Below, in pieces: positions 34,430-45,875 of a stretch of 64,000 nt of DNA (positions within the stretch are counted from its first letter, which is position 1; each line of letters opens with the position of its first letter). This DNA comes from Merluccius polli (taxonomy: Eukaryota > Chordata > Actinopteri > Gadiformes > Merlucciidae). The stretch is taken from the NCBI GenBank assembly GCA_030340625.1, contig JAOPHQ010000896.1, positions 89,875 through 153,874 on the forward strand, in the 5' to 3' direction. The notes under the pieces are model-generated. The model searched no databases. It was not told the origin of the DNA and worked only from the letters and a program-made list of their open reading frames with translations. A program made the position numbers and the translations under genes.

Positions 34430-35620
34430 TCAGAATGTCAGACACACTACCAAAATTGCTAATGGTATGGGGTTGGAACAATGTGTTGCAGTAAGGTCTC
34501 GCGTATGCCTATACACTACCGAACCGCAAATCGGATTGGGGTGTGAGCAATTGTTTCAGAATGTCCGCGTAGATGCCTTGCTCTACCGAACCGCCAAAGT
34601 ATGGATGGGGGATGGAACAATTGTGCTCAGAAGGGTCCCGCGTATGCTTTACACTAACCGACCCAACACAACGCAAATAGGGATGGGGGTTGGAAACAAT
34701 TGTCTCAGAAGGATCCGCGTATGCTTTTGTGGTGTGTTCTTGAGAAGAGAGGCTGCCGACACAGGAAACGCTTTAACTCACTTTATTTGTTTAGCTTTAG
34801 TTATATTAATCTACGTAACAAATGGAGGGGGTATTGTAAAAAGTCACGCGCGTGGAGCTCCCCTTAGGCTTAGTATCTGTCCGGATACGCTGCCTAGGGT
34901 TTCTGCCCCCCCCCCGGATGTGTTGTTTTTAGTCTATGGGCAGGCGTGGCCTCTATGACGCATAATATGCTCTGATTGGCTAGTGTTGAGCGCCCGCCCC
35001 CAGTGTATTATGTGTGCCGCCACCTAGTGATCAGGTTGGGTAAATACAACTTATATTATATTATAGTCCTTATTAGCTATGTGAGGATATTACAGTCTGT
35101 TGATACATATGTGCGGTTATCCATTCGTCACACTTTACACTACCGAACCGCAAATAGGGATGGGGATGGAACAATTGTGCTCAGAAGGTCCGCGTATGCT
35201 ATGCACTACCAAACTGCAAATAGGGATTGGGGTGGAGCACTTTTGTTCAGAAGGTCCGGTTATTTTATACACTACCGAACCGCGAGGGATTGGGGTGGAG
35301 CACTTTTGTTCAGAAGGTCCGGTTATTTTATACACTACCTGAACCGCGAGGGATTGGGGTGGAGCACTTTTGTTCAGAAGGTCCGGTTATTTTATACACT
35401 ACCTGAACCGCGAGGGATTGGGGTGGAGCACTTTTGTTCAGAAGGTCCGGTTATTTTATACACTACCTGAACCGCGAGGGATTGGGGGTGGAACACTTTT
35501 GCTCAGAAGGTCCGGTTATTTTATACACTACCGAACTGCGAGGGATTGGGGGTGGAACACTTTTGTTCAGAAGGTCAGAGTAATCAATACACTACCGAAT
35601 TCACACAGTTTGCAGATAGT
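34430..35620 (-). repeat. tandem array of ~62-66-bp units in the retrovirus 3 leader
   Basis: Units contain CACTACCGAACCGC, GGGATTGGGGTGGA, TTTGTTCAGAAGGTCC and GTTATTTTATA. About four degenerate units lie left and about eight right of a solo LTR (34728-35132). The right-hand units are almost identical to one another, which implies recent expansion. The array lies between the primer-binding site (35874-35896) and the gag-like remnant. Long plus-strand frames across it are repeat artefacts. Confidence 0.88.
34728..35132 (-). mobile_element. solo LTR of family A inside the tandem array
   Basis: It is about 405 bp, TG...CA, homologous over its whole length to the LTRs at 39526-39929 and 52044-52457. 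The 4-bp duplication CTTT lies at 34724-34727 and 35133-35136. Removing the LTR restores the array unit GTATGCTTTACACTA. No internal retroviral sequence adjoins it, so it is a solo LTR left by LTR-LTR recombination. Confidence 0.9.
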
Positions 35621-35873
35621 CGTTGACAGGGTATGACAATTGTATCAGAAGGTATTATTTTATTATTTTTTATCTTATCATTACAATTTATGCACGGTTT
35701 ACCATTACCTGGACCACTGCCCCACTATGTTTCATGAGCCACTACGCAGATTTGAACAATTCTGTCAACAGGTTCTGCTTACCTTTTATTTGTGGACATC
35801 CAGGGGCAGTGGACTCAGGTTGGTGGCGTCACCGGCGCAGGCGCCCGCCGTTGTGTCAGTTCTCCCGGTTTGT

Positions 35874-35896
35874 TAAAAATCACGTCGGGGTCACCA
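35874..35896 (-). promoter_or_regulatory. primer-binding site of retrovirus 3 (tRNA-Trp)
   Basis: The minus strand reads TGGTGACCCCGACGTGATTT, which matches the complement of a vertebrate tRNA-Trp 3' end (...AAATCACGTCGGGGTCACCA). It lies three bases from the LTR end at 35900. Confidence 0.88.
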
Positions 35897-35899
35897 ATC

Positions 35900-37647
35900 T
35901 GTTGGGAGAAAAATCTCGGGCCTATTCTAAGCTAACAACGGCGCGGACCCTATAGGTATCAGATCAAAAAATAAGGCGAAATAAAGAGATATAAACTGAG
36001 TAGATTTATTCTTAATCAAACTTAATCAAAAGTCAACGAGTAAAGGCGTATAAGTAACAAATACAGCGCTGGTGTCACAAGGGCTTCGCCTCCTGAGAAG
36101 TTCTGCTGATTGTGAGCCCTGAGTCTCAGGTCTGTGGATACTTTGTAGAAAAAATGTTCAGGTCAGGGGCTAGAAAAAAAAAGGTTCATCTCAGGGGCAT
36201 AACATCATGTGCCGGTATATGGATACTTTATGGTTGCCTAGGGCAAGGTCAGGGAAAGGGTGATAAATAGTGTTGCACCCGATACCGATACTAGTATCGG
36301 GAGGGGCCCCGATACCGCACTAAAAATGCTGGCATCGGTATCGACGAGTACGAACAAATAATGCGCCGATGCCATTTACAGATACTAATATGAAACTTGG
36401 AACGCAGCGCCTATTGTGTCTTTCTGTGCGTTCACACCGAAAGCGCACAAAGAGGAATCCACCTTGTCCACTCCACCTAAGTCGCTTTTGTCGCTTTTGT
36501 CTCCCTTCAGAATGTTCGTTCTTGCTTTTTTTTTTAATTTAAAAGGCCAGCGCGCCACACGCGTAAACACCACCACGCAACTACTGCTGTAGCACAGCCC
36601 AGTTACCGACATCGTTGATCACGGAAAAGTTACTTGATAAAGTCATTAAAAACAGAATTACTCCGATTGGCTGGAGAGTGTAGGTTAAAAAGTGTTTATT
36701 TACACCATCTTTGATTTACACCTAGGAAAGACGTTGACGCTATGAAGACGCTATGGCCACGTTGCTTGGCAACGCCTGCATACGGGAGATATTAAATAGT
36801 CTGCTCGACTTGTAAAAATAAAAAAAACCTCACGATTTTCAACTCTAAAACACATTAAAGTATTATTAATTGATTACATATTTCATTCTTTCGTAAGTGA
36901 CCATGGTACTTCGCGGAAGCAACCCTCCGCTTCGCGTCGGACGGTTCACGCCTCCGCGTCGTCCATTCATTTCTGTTAATGGACACCTCGTCGGGTTACT
37001 CCCCAATCATATTTACGGAAATGATCATCCCAAATAAACACCGATTTTGCCAAATGTAATGTTGTCAAATCATAGAGGACATCATAGAGGACATCATAGA
37101 GGACATCATAGAGACATTCTCTCCCCTTCACTCACTGCACTCACTGCAGTTATTTTTGCCACTGCTCGTTTTAGTTTTTTCAATGTGGATTTTGGAGTTG
37201 TAACTTGTTGTCATAGGACACCTTTTATTTATTTTATTTTATTTATTTTACCCTGGCTGCACTTAGAGGAGTGCACATCAGCCTAGACCTTACAGGAGGA
37301 AGTAATTTCTTATTGCAATTCTGATTTGTTCTTACCTCAGATAGGCCTTAATGCCATGCACTCTCTACCTCATATGTATATTATTTCTTATTTTAATTTA
37401 ATTTAACTTCTTGTTGCACTACGATTTTACATGTTGTAATTACATGGATATTGCACTATTTTGGCATATTCAATTATTGTCCACCCATAACAGGTAGGCA
37501 ATAAAAAAGTTCTTCTGGATTTACTGTGTATTAGTCCTTTTTTCCTGTTTCACAAAGGTTTTTAAGCAGTTCCTGACCAAGCCATGATAGCAATGATTTT
37601 ACATCCAAGTGAGTATGCAGTTCTTTAGTATTAGAAGAAAAAAAGCT

Positions 37648-37688
<41 letters not shown>

Positions 37689-38141
37689 TTTTCCAAACGG
37701 CGTGGTATCGGGTATGGTATCGGGTATTGGCCGATACTGCACAGCCGGGGTATCGGTATCGTATCGGGGGGCCAAAAAATGGTATCGGTGCAACACTAGT
37801 GATAAACATCATGAGTGGATCTATGGATACTTTTTAGTCACAAGGGGCAATTCAGCTAAGGGGCATAACATCATGAGCGGGTATAGTTAGTTGACCTCCC
37901 ACACCTTTCGTGGGGAAGTTTGGGCCGAATGACGTCACCAAGCGCTCTGATTAACATGGCTCTCAGTCTCAGGCAGTAGCGTTTGTCACCTGCTACTCCC
38001 CTGGACATTTTGTTACATCTGGGGTGCGCAAGGGATTCTCTGTGAGGGGAGGGGGAGCACCTATAAACAATGTCCAGTACGACCTTGTTATTCTGGCTCT
38101 AAGTAACCGTTTGGGCCTTTTAGCATTCTGAATATTTCAAT
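35900..38141 (-). mobile_element. 5' LTR of retrovirus 3, interrupted by a hAT
   Basis: On the minus strand it begins TGAAATATTCAGAATGC and ends TCTCCCAACA next to the primer site. Without the hAT at 36268-37798 it is about 710 bp. A second copy of the same LTR lies at about 60310-60960 in the same orientation, without the hAT. Internal AACATCATGAGTGGATCTATGG motifs are repeated two to three times. Confidence 0.82.
36268..37798. mobile_element. hAT element (1531 bp) in the retrovirus 3 LTR
   Basis: The ends are TAGTGTTGCACCCGATACCG and its near complement, with the perfect 8-bp duplication GTGATAAA at 36260-36267 and 37799-37806. The interior has no transposase. It contains four copies of CATAGAGGACAT-like units (37070-37112) and a (TA)n tract (37651-37680). 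Confidence 0.93.
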
Positions 38142-39525
38142 AGTTCCCTCCAAAACGTAAATTCCCTCCAAAACGTAAGGTCATTCATTAATTTCCAACA
38201 TGGATAGTGAAAGGAGAACTGCACTTGGTGTATCCCTTGTTTATGTTTGTTCGTATAATTCCGGGTGTTGTTGCACCAAAATTATTAGCTTCTCATTGTC
38301 AAGATCGCCAATGTTTTCTCCTTGTGTGAGGAAGCTACGTAACATCCGGTTGTAAATTCCGTCGTGGAGGACGGCAAAAAGTTAAAATATTTTAACTTGG
38401 ACGGCATTGCCATCTACCGTTACCGTTGCCGGTATTTTCTGCTGGCCCTCACCTCATTTTACCATCCTGCTCTCGTCCACTAAAATGATATCCGGTTTGC
38501 TGTCTGCCGGAATCCATGTGAATGCAGCATAAACCCCAGGAGAAGGGAGAAGGGGACGGGAGGTGAGAGGGGGGCAGCAGTAGAGATGGTGGGTTAAGAC
38601 ACTGGCCCTGCGTGACCACACTATAACCATGGGTGTTGGCAGTTGTGGATCAGCCTTTTTTTGGTATTTATACGTGGGTGATTTTTGGGCGTGTTAGTTA
38701 AAATCAGCTTCTACATTTCTTGCTAACAGCTATTTCTTGTATGCATCCAAATTGTTTTTGTTCAAGTTCTGTATTGCATAAACTTTAATGCCATTATAAA
38801 ATCCTACATGATTTTTTTCAGAATATCTTATTTGTCGTCCTTGTTGGATAGATACGTGTTTTTTATAGCTAGGGCTATGCCTATTGTATTCATTATTTTA
38901 TATTCACATGCAAATGCCTCTTTATTTTGCCATTGTAATATTTCAGCTGTCTGTGTTTTCTTCTCAATAACGTTTTGCCTGAATAAAGAAAGCTAATATG
39001 CTATAAAGTCGTTATCCAAAGCATTAATCCAAATGCATTAAGATAATAGGCTGCAACTCACGCAATGAAAAAGTTGGCAACAATTCTCAGCTTTCAACCG
39101 CTTGAAATTATGGTTATCCGCAAATCTCCTTCATATGAAACAAAATTAATAACTAATAACTAATAACAAAGTAGTTTTCAGCAGCACAAATAATGCAGCA
39201 ATGTGCAAAGCTCTGGCCTCAACTTGCTCTGCCTTCTCAAGTAATCAAGCCTTTTTATTTACTCAGCTAATAATATAATAGCCTAGTAGGCATACATTTT
39301 ACTCAACTAATAATATAATTGCCTATTAGGCATACATTTTTCTAATTTCAGAACTTTGGTTCCATCTTTTGAAGAAAAGCCTTAGTTTAGACGGTGGATG
39401 GTGAATAAATAAGTTTGTTTTTAGCCTTCGAAAAATCGAAAATGTCCAGCAAGGGTAGGGGGGAGAACACCATGTGTGTGTCATTTTTGAGTAGCAGTCG
39501 AGGGCAGTTACAGCAATATGCGGAT
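38142..39525. other. unclassified sequence, possible host DNA
   Basis: No long frame or known element was recognised. Landmarks are a perfect 20-bp palindrome AAGTTAAAATATTTTAACTT (38379-38398), a direct repeat of TTCCCTCCAAAACGTAA (38147-38179) and a duplicated block CTAATAATATAATNGCCTA (39267 and 39309). It separates retrovirus 3 from provirus A. Confidence 0.4.
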
Positions 39526-39929
39526 TGTGACGAATAATTAACAGCACATACAACAACAGGCTGTAATATCCTCACATAGCCACAAGGGAATAGGACCAAA
39601 TTTGTGGTAAGCTGTATTAACCGCACCTGGCCACAAGATGGCAGTACATAATACACCTGGAGGCGGGCGCTCAACACTAGCCAATCAAAACATATTACGC
39701 GTCATAGAGGCCACGCCTGCCAAGGGTACTATCGAGCGCACACAAGCAGGAGAGGGCAGAAACTCTATAGGCAGCGTATCTATTAGATATCCAGCTAAGA
39801 GTCGCTCCACGCGTGAATGATACAATTCCTCTCCTTTTGCTTCATAGATAATAGACCAAAACCTAAAACAAATAAAGTTACTTAAAAGCGATCCTGTGTC
39901 GGCGGCCTTCTTCCTCAAAGAACACAACA
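39526..39929 (+). mobile_element. 5' LTR of provirus A (family A)
   Basis: It is 404 bp, begins TGTGACGAATAATTAACAGC and ends AAGAACACAACA. AATAAA at 39871-39876 is a plausible polyadenylation signal about 55 bases before the end. Confidence 0.9.
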
Positions 39930-39932
39930 ACT

Positions 39933-39952
39933 TGGTGACCCCGATGTGATTC
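39933..39952 (+). promoter_or_regulatory. primer-binding site of provirus A (tRNA-Trp-like)
   Basis: TGGTGACCCCGATGTGATTC differs at one to two bases from the complement of tRNA-Trp and lies three bases after the LTR. This spacing and primer are the same as in retrovirus 3, although the LTRs are unrelated by eye. A consensus-like splice donor (CCAGGTGAGC) follows near 40038. Confidence 0.85.
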
Positions 39953-40279
39953 AGAGAGGAGAGGCAACGGACCGGGGGAAGCGGGGCCACGTGGCAGCGC
40001 ACGTCTTGCCATCTCTGTCACAGGCACGCCATCAAACCAGGTGAGCAGAACCTATTTCCTAAATGACTGAATCTGCATAGGACTTAGATATAGAGACATT
40101 AGGTGACAGAGGTGGCTAGCGTGTGTTGTTGTAAAGCCCTGTTATTCCGGTCCATAGTCGTTACAGTTAAGCCAACGTGAAGATGAACAGTCGCTGATAA
40201 CTCTGATTGGGAATTAGTTAAATGATATTTTGTCGTCATTGTATGACTATATAGAAGAAGCAAATGGCCAGTATTGTAT

Positions 40280-40490
40280 TATTAATTCTGAGGTTCGAGT
40301 GCTTAGTGTTTTCTTATTAATTTCGGGGTTCAAGTCCCTGATATTTTCTTATTAATTTCGGGGTTCAATCCCTGATATTTTCTTATTAATTTCGGGGTTC
40401 AAGTCCCTGATATTTTCTTATTAATTCTGAGGTTTAAGTCCTGGATATTATTTTATTAATTTTGTTAAGGGTTTGAAGCCCAGTATGATA
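40280..40490 (+). repeat. 35-bp tandem repeat in the provirus A leader
   Basis: About six copies of a unit containing ATTAATTTCGGGGTTCAAGT and CCCTGATATTTTCTT. The GGTTCAAGTCC core resembles a polymerase III B box. It lies between the primer site and the rest of the leader. Confidence 0.85.
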
Positions 40491-40909
40491 CTGTGTTAAA
40501 TTCGGATGTGTAGAAACCTGGGGAAACCAGTGGAGTTGTATCAGATGCGTTAAGAGGTTGATTGGGAACGTATTGCTGGCAATATTTCCATCCTCAAAGA
40601 AACTAAGCTAACTTGCATGAATCATAATACCTTTTGTGTGATTAACCCTGTTATGTGCTAATGCTTGCTTGCTTTGCTACGGTGCATCTTCGTTTTTTTC
40701 TGCAATGTATGATTGTTCATGTGACTGAAGGAATCCCACCACGAGGGAGCTGTTTTATGAGGCTTTGTCTTCCACTAAGAGGAGTGGGGGAAGTGCATGT
40801 CTTGTGAGGCTTTGTCTCTCACTAAGAGGAGTGAGAGAAGGACACATCTCAGTTTTTCCTGCAGTGTGAGATTGTCCATATGTTGTAGGAATCCCTCAAA
40901 GTTGGGTTT

Positions 40910-41320
40910 TGTTGTGATGTTCTTTGAGGAAGAAGGCCGCCGACACAGGATCGCTTATTAAACTCACTTTATTTGTTTAGCTTTAGGTCTACTATCATGA
41001 AGCAAATGGAGGGGTATTGTAATCATTCACTCGTGAGCGAACCCTTAGCCGGATATCTAACAGATACGTGGCCCTCTAGGGTTCTCTCTCCTTCTCGCCC
41101 CCGGTTTGTGTGGTTTGGTAGTACCTGGGCAGGCGGCCTCTATGACGCATATATGCTCTGATTGGTTAGTGTGAGCGCCCGCCCCCAGTGTATTATGTGT
41201 GGCTGCCATCTGGTGGCCAGGTGCAGTTAATACAGCTATAATATTTGTCCTGCTTTCCTTGTGGCTGATGTGAGGATATTACAGTCTGTTGATAACATAT
41301 GCTGTTATTTATTCATCACA
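40910..41320 (-). mobile_element. family A LTR, inverted copy
   Basis: About 411 bp, the reverse complement of the provirus A LTRs but more diverged (TGTGATGAATAAATAACAGC start on the minus strand). The flanks GTTGGGTTT and GTTGGGGTTA are similar but not an exact 4-bp duplication. No primer site follows it on its own strand, so it is probably solo. Confidence 0.82.
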
Positions 41321-41340
41321 GTTGGGGTTATCAGTTTTAT

Positions 41341-41900
41341 GGCCCCACGTGCGCCAATGTTTAGGCTAAGAGAGGGGAGAGAAAGAGAGTAAACTTATCT
41401 TTCACTCTAACTTTATTAGACATGTACTAAACAGTGCCAGTAGGATTTGAGAACACATGCACACATAGCACACACACACTTAGATGGGTCATAGACACAG
41501 TATTTAGTAGGAAGATATAAAGTGCGTTCAGTTAGATAAGAGCAGTGGGTCTATGCTATAGCAATATCACACACCGGAGCGATAGACAAGATCTCCTGGG
41601 AGCTTACAGGAACCTGAAAAAGTTACAAATCCCCTGTAAGGCCATAGTTTGAGTTCAGCACAACCCCATATGTTTTTAATCCTCAGACGTCCATGTTTAG
41701 AGTTCTTAGTATTATCTGTAGTTAAAATCCACCTAAATGACACCCCCTACTGGCCAAGGAACAGGAAGACTAGCCATCAATTTCCTGACCACCCCCTACT
41801 GACCAACACCGAACAGTCTCTACCACTACCGCCCCGACCCCGACCGACGTCCTGGACGAGCCCCGACTAAAAACCCAACCGTCCCCCTCACCGCCTCCCT
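41341..41900 (-). mobile_element. possible LTR 3' end with primer site
   Basis: On the minus strand a segment ends TTAGCCTAAACA at 41358, followed by TGGCGCACGTGGGGCC, which has the TGG start of a primer site but matches no tRNA I can name. AATAAAG lies about 50 bases before the end. The other LTR boundary is not visible. Confidence 0.35.
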
Positions 41901-42118
41901 CGACGTCTTGCCTCTCCCCTACCCCGCACCACCCTCCCCGGTACGATCTGAAGATTCTTCCCCCGTGGGACTAAGGAAAAAAGGCGTTGGCCAGTCCATT
42001 ATTTGGCGCGTAAGAAAATTAATGTGGTTCATATAGAGGGATTATCAGTCTACGTCACTCTACGTCACTCCCAGCTCTACTGCGCATGTCGTTTGCAGAA
42101 AGAGACGAGCGGACGATC

Positions 42119-42317
42119 ATGTCTTGTTGTGCTGTTGGTTGCACAAACCGTTTTAATAAGTTTAACAAAACTCGGAAGTTCTATCGTATACCATCAACTC
42201 GCACCCCATTAAAGGCAAACAGGAGACGTCGTTGGTTACAAGCTATCAGAAGAAGCGATTGGAACGAGCAGATGATTAAAAATGCAACAATCTGCAGCGA
42301 TCACTTCATATCAGGTA
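42119..42317 (+). pseudogene. ISL2EU transposase exon 1: THAP zinc finger
   Basis: Starts MSCCAVGC and reads a THAP domain: the C-x(3-4)-C pair at the start, the invariant Trp (RRRRWLQAIRRSDW), and the closing CSDHF with the C-x2-H pair. A splice donor (CAG/GTAAGC) follows at about 42315, so the domain would be joined to a downstream exon. THAP domains bind transposon ends in several superfamilies. No lesion is visible in the domain. The downstream exon has been cut off by the LINE fragment. Confidence 0.88.
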
Positions 42318-42339
42318 AGCTAACAAGCTAATCAGTGTA

Positions 42340-43356
42340 ATCTATCCAGTGTAAAGCAGCACAGGTTCGTGTGCGTGGCTCTCTGACCCTGGAGGACCAT
42401 CCTTTGGGGTTTAGGGTGGTAGTTGGTGATGTTGTGGTTACGGCCAAGCAAGCAGTAACTTACTTAGGCTGTATATTAGACAGCATTCTATCAGGAGAAT
42501 GTATGGCAAATAGAGTAATCACAAAGGTGAGCCAAAGGACTAAGTTCCTGGCAAGAATATCCAGCCTCTTAGATAGCAACACCCTGAAAACCCTGGCCGA
42601 TGCCCTAGTTCAGTGCCATTTTGACTATGCCTGTACATCTTGGTACACTGGCTCTACTAAATGCCTAAAAGACAAGCTACAAATATGCCAAAATAAACTG
42701 ATCAGAGTGGTCCTCAAACTCAATCCCAGAACACATCTTCTTCCTGACCACTTCTCCAGTCTTAGATGGCTCAGAGTGGAGGAGAGAGTCTCCCAACTTA
42801 AACTGGGTTTAGTTTATAAAATAAGAAACAACCTGGCACCTAAGTACCTAAGAGATTACTTTTCCAAAGTTAGTGACACTCATAATTATTCCACCAGGGG
42901 GAGTCTCACGGACTTCAGGCTCTGCCGGTTTAAGAGCTGTATGGGAAAGTACTCCTTCCTATACTCGGCAGCTGTCCTGTGGAACAGCTTACCCTTAAGC
43001 ATTAAACTGTTGAGCACATCCTACGTTCATTTCAAATCTTCTATAAAAAAATGGTTATCTAACTCATAAACCATATCAAAAGTTGCATGAAGCACTATAT
43101 ATTTTGTACTATCTGTTTGTGTGTCTAACTGTCCGTCAGGGAACTTATCCCTTGTTTTATTTATTTTATTTCCCTTTGTCCTCAATGTTTCAGTCCATCT
43201 TGCTGTGTGTCCCATGTCTTAGTCCATGTGTTGTATCTCCCCCTCCATCTAAAGGACCACAAATAAAGCCCTTGGGCTTTATTGTGTTTTTAATCCTTTT
43301 GAACACTTCTGTTAATTGTTGTTCAATAAAGTTTTCAATCAATCAATCAATCAATC
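42340..43356 (+). mobile_element. 5'-truncated LINE 3' end
   Basis: One open frame to 43069 gives the reverse transcriptase thumb and C-terminal region (VTYLGCILDS, ADALVQCHFDYACTSWYTG, WNSLPLSIKLL, ending SSIKKWLSNS). A 3' UTR and an (AATC)n tail at 43338-43356 follow. The 5' edge is not exact, and I could not pick out a clear target duplication. It is a CR1/Rex/L2-related type by its C-terminal motifs. Confidence 0.85.
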
Positions 43357-44070
43357 CTCATGAAACTCCGATTAGGGCTCAGCAATAAGGATATTGCATT
43401 TAGATTTAATGTTACCCAATGTGACATCTCAAAAATTTTGAGAAGTTGGCTCCCTGTTTTATCTCAGACTTTAAAACCTCTAATCAAGTGGCCAAGCAAG
43501 CATGCCATATTAAAGAATATGCCAAACTGTACACAAGCGCTTGCAGGGTGCATTATTGACTGCACTGAAATTTGTATTAACAGACCCACAAATCTAACAT
43601 CCTGAGCCCAAACATATTCAAATTATAAGAGCCATAACACAGTTAAGTATTTGGTTGGCATGTCACCTGCAGGAGCAATTACATTTATGTCCTCAGGTTG
43701 GGGTGGGCGTGTTTCTGATAAACAAATACAGCTGAGTCCTGGATTTTATGACCTTCTGGAAGTAAATGATGAGATACTAGCATGATCGTGGTTTTACCAT
43801 CATAGATGAGCTTGCCTTGTGTGGTGCTACCCTGATGATCCCTCATTTTACCAGAGGAAAAAAGCAGACTGTCTGCTCAAGAAGTGGAAACATTCAAGGC
43901 GTTTGTCAAACGTTAGGATACACATTGAAAGAATAATAGGTAGATGGAAAACTTTCTGAATTCTGACTACTGTTGTTCCACTTTCACAGGTGGACCTGTT
44001 AGATGATATTGAATTGTGTGTGCAGCGATTAACAAACATTTGCAAATGTATAGTCCCTAGAAAATGAATT
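43357..44070 (+). pseudogene. ISL2EU transposase: HTH and DDE core, frameshifted
   Basis: Reads MKLRLGLSNKDIAFRFNVTQ (helix-turn-helix of the HTH_Tnp_4 type), then the core (DDE_Tnp_4 type): IDCTEI with the first Asp, AQTYSNYKSHNTVK, and ILA where the second Asp belongs in a DRGF motif. A one-base insertion near 43782 breaks the frame exactly there. The remaining codons in other frames read SRRLSNVRIHIERIIGRWKTF with the catalytic Glu. A stop follows the first Asp block at 43603. Inactive as it stands. Confidence 0.85.
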
Positions 44071-44309
44071 TGTATAATACTTTGATAAAATTCCAATAGT
44101 CAAGGATACATTTAAAGCGTTTTATTAGTACAGCAGCACTGACCTGGAATGATATGATAAATAACTTTTTACTTTCTTTTATATATAAGCACAACTGTAA
44201 TTTGAATAACCAAGTGCAAACTTTGAACAGGAACAGTTGCAATAAAATGTGTTTCAAAGTGCAAGTCGTTTTAGTTTGTTATTTTTTACCCTTCTCACAA
44301 TGCCATTCT

Positions 44310-44853
44310 TTAACCTTTCTTTTTATTTTTTGCACATTCGTAGTGGAAATGCTTATTGCACTTTGCACAGGTGATCTTTCCAACCTCTGGCCCTCCACAG
44401 TGAAAGCAGACTGTAGGCTGCTTGCCTTTTCGGGTCATGCTGCGTGTTAAGAGCTCAGGCAGAATACTTTGTCTGAAGAACTGTTCAGCAATAGGGAGGA
44501 ATGTGTACAGCATTTCTTCATCTCTGGCTACACGAGTGATGACTAGATCCCGCTGTGTCCAAATCACAAAGTCACAGTACTGGACACCACATACAAACAT
44601 GTGAAGCTGAACTTGATGGTAGTATTTATGGTTCTTCTTGAGATGGAATGATTTGTCTAAGCAAAAATCGATGTCATCACTGCTCCCTTTCAGACCATCA
44701 TGGTATTTGTATGGGCACTTGATCTCTACAGCTCCTCTACCACAGCAGCTACAGTTTGCCACTCCATCTGGTGATGCCCCAAGATGCGGGTTGTCTGGAT
44801 GTACAACAAGACCGCAGAGCTCCACATTGAAGTTTTGATGACGTTCTCTCACT
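44310..44853 (-). pseudogene. ISL2EU second protein, 3' exon: YqaJ nuclease core and zinc finger
   Basis: An open frame of about 180 codons. It contains NPHLGASPDG with the metal-binding Asp, VEIKCPY with the E-x-K pair, and YYHQVQLHM, the conserved Gln motif of YqaJ/lambda-exonuclease-like nucleases. The C-terminus has VCFHCGGPEVGKITCAKCNK followed by HFHYEC, a PHD-like zinc module. Catalytic residues look intact. The 5' edge is a MITE insertion, so the start codon assigned by frame is not real. The protein is presumed to process DNA ends during transposition. Confidence 0.88.
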
Positions 44854-45875
44854 CAGTGCGTTTACATGACACTCAAGAAAGTCGACTTATTGGCTTAGCC
44901 CAACTATGATTGGATTACTAAGATGCATGTATACACCTTAGTCGAGCTATACTCGAATCGAATTGGCTTACTCATAGTCGAGTTAAGACCCCTAGATAAT
45001 GCGATTCATAGTCGAGCTAAGCGTGCATGTAGCCAATCGAATTGGCTTATGCGTTTGATTTGCGTTCTGCGCATGCTCGAGATCTTTTCCTGGGGCCGTG
45101 AGCCGGAAGTAGAAGGAGACGTATAGTCTGTGTTGTTGTCGCCGCCGTCGGATAAGGGATAACGAGAAACGCGATTTATTTAAAAGGTGGCGCAGAAGCA
45201 TGGAGGAAGCCGGTGAATGTAGTTACCCCCTATAAGGACTTGTGTCCCGGCCGCGGGAGCGCGCATGGCATTCATTAAAGGTGGGAAGCACACGGACAAC
45301 TACGCTTCATTTCACCCAAAGGCTGAATTAAAAGTACATGTTTTTTCTAAATGTGGGGTCATCAACGAGGTTGTAAAGTAGTAACTTTGGGCACATCTGT
45401 CAAAATAAATGTTTTTTTCTCCCGACTGTTTACGATCTTTTATTCATCATTGCGCCGCGGTGGGGGAATGTATACGGACGGGCGGCGGGAGGGGCTGTTC
45501 TGGTGGAGAAATATGTTTTTCAGTAGAACAGCTGTCAACTAGAGCAGCCGAGGAGTCGGCATACGACCGAGAGGTCGGAACAAGGGAGCTTCGGAGAAAT
45601 TATATGGACCCGAAGGTGAACTGACAGCTGTCTACTGAAAACATATTTCTCGAATGAGTTTGTTGTTGCTGGTGACGTAAAGAGGTCAACCGGTGGCTCT
45701 ATTACCACTAGTTGAAATGGGCACAGCGCCACCTATCGTACCGGGGGCATTACACGCTCGGCCAATGAATCGATTTACTCACCGCATGTATACGCGGACA
45801 ATTGCAGTTGTCCATTGAGGAGCATAGTCGAGCTACTGGCTTTAATGGAATTAAGCTGTGCATGTAAACGTACTG
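44854..45875. mobile_element. MITE with CAGTRCGTTTACATG ends
   Basis: The ends are CAGTGCGTTTACATG and the complement of CAGTACGTTTACATG. The subterminal region repeats TAGTCGAGCTAA-like motifs (44937-45020 and 45820-45850). No clear target duplication was found. The reading frames inside are not recognised. It separates nuclease-gene exons. Confidence 0.75.

Noticed and set aside
34976..35470. 164-codon plus-strand frame with repeated motifs
   Set aside because: It is translated from the ~62-66-bp tandem array in the leader, with no start context or domain.
38142..39525. Host promoter or exon
   Set aside because: No frame, splice pattern or CpG island is strong enough. The palindrome and short repeats fit non-coding DNA.
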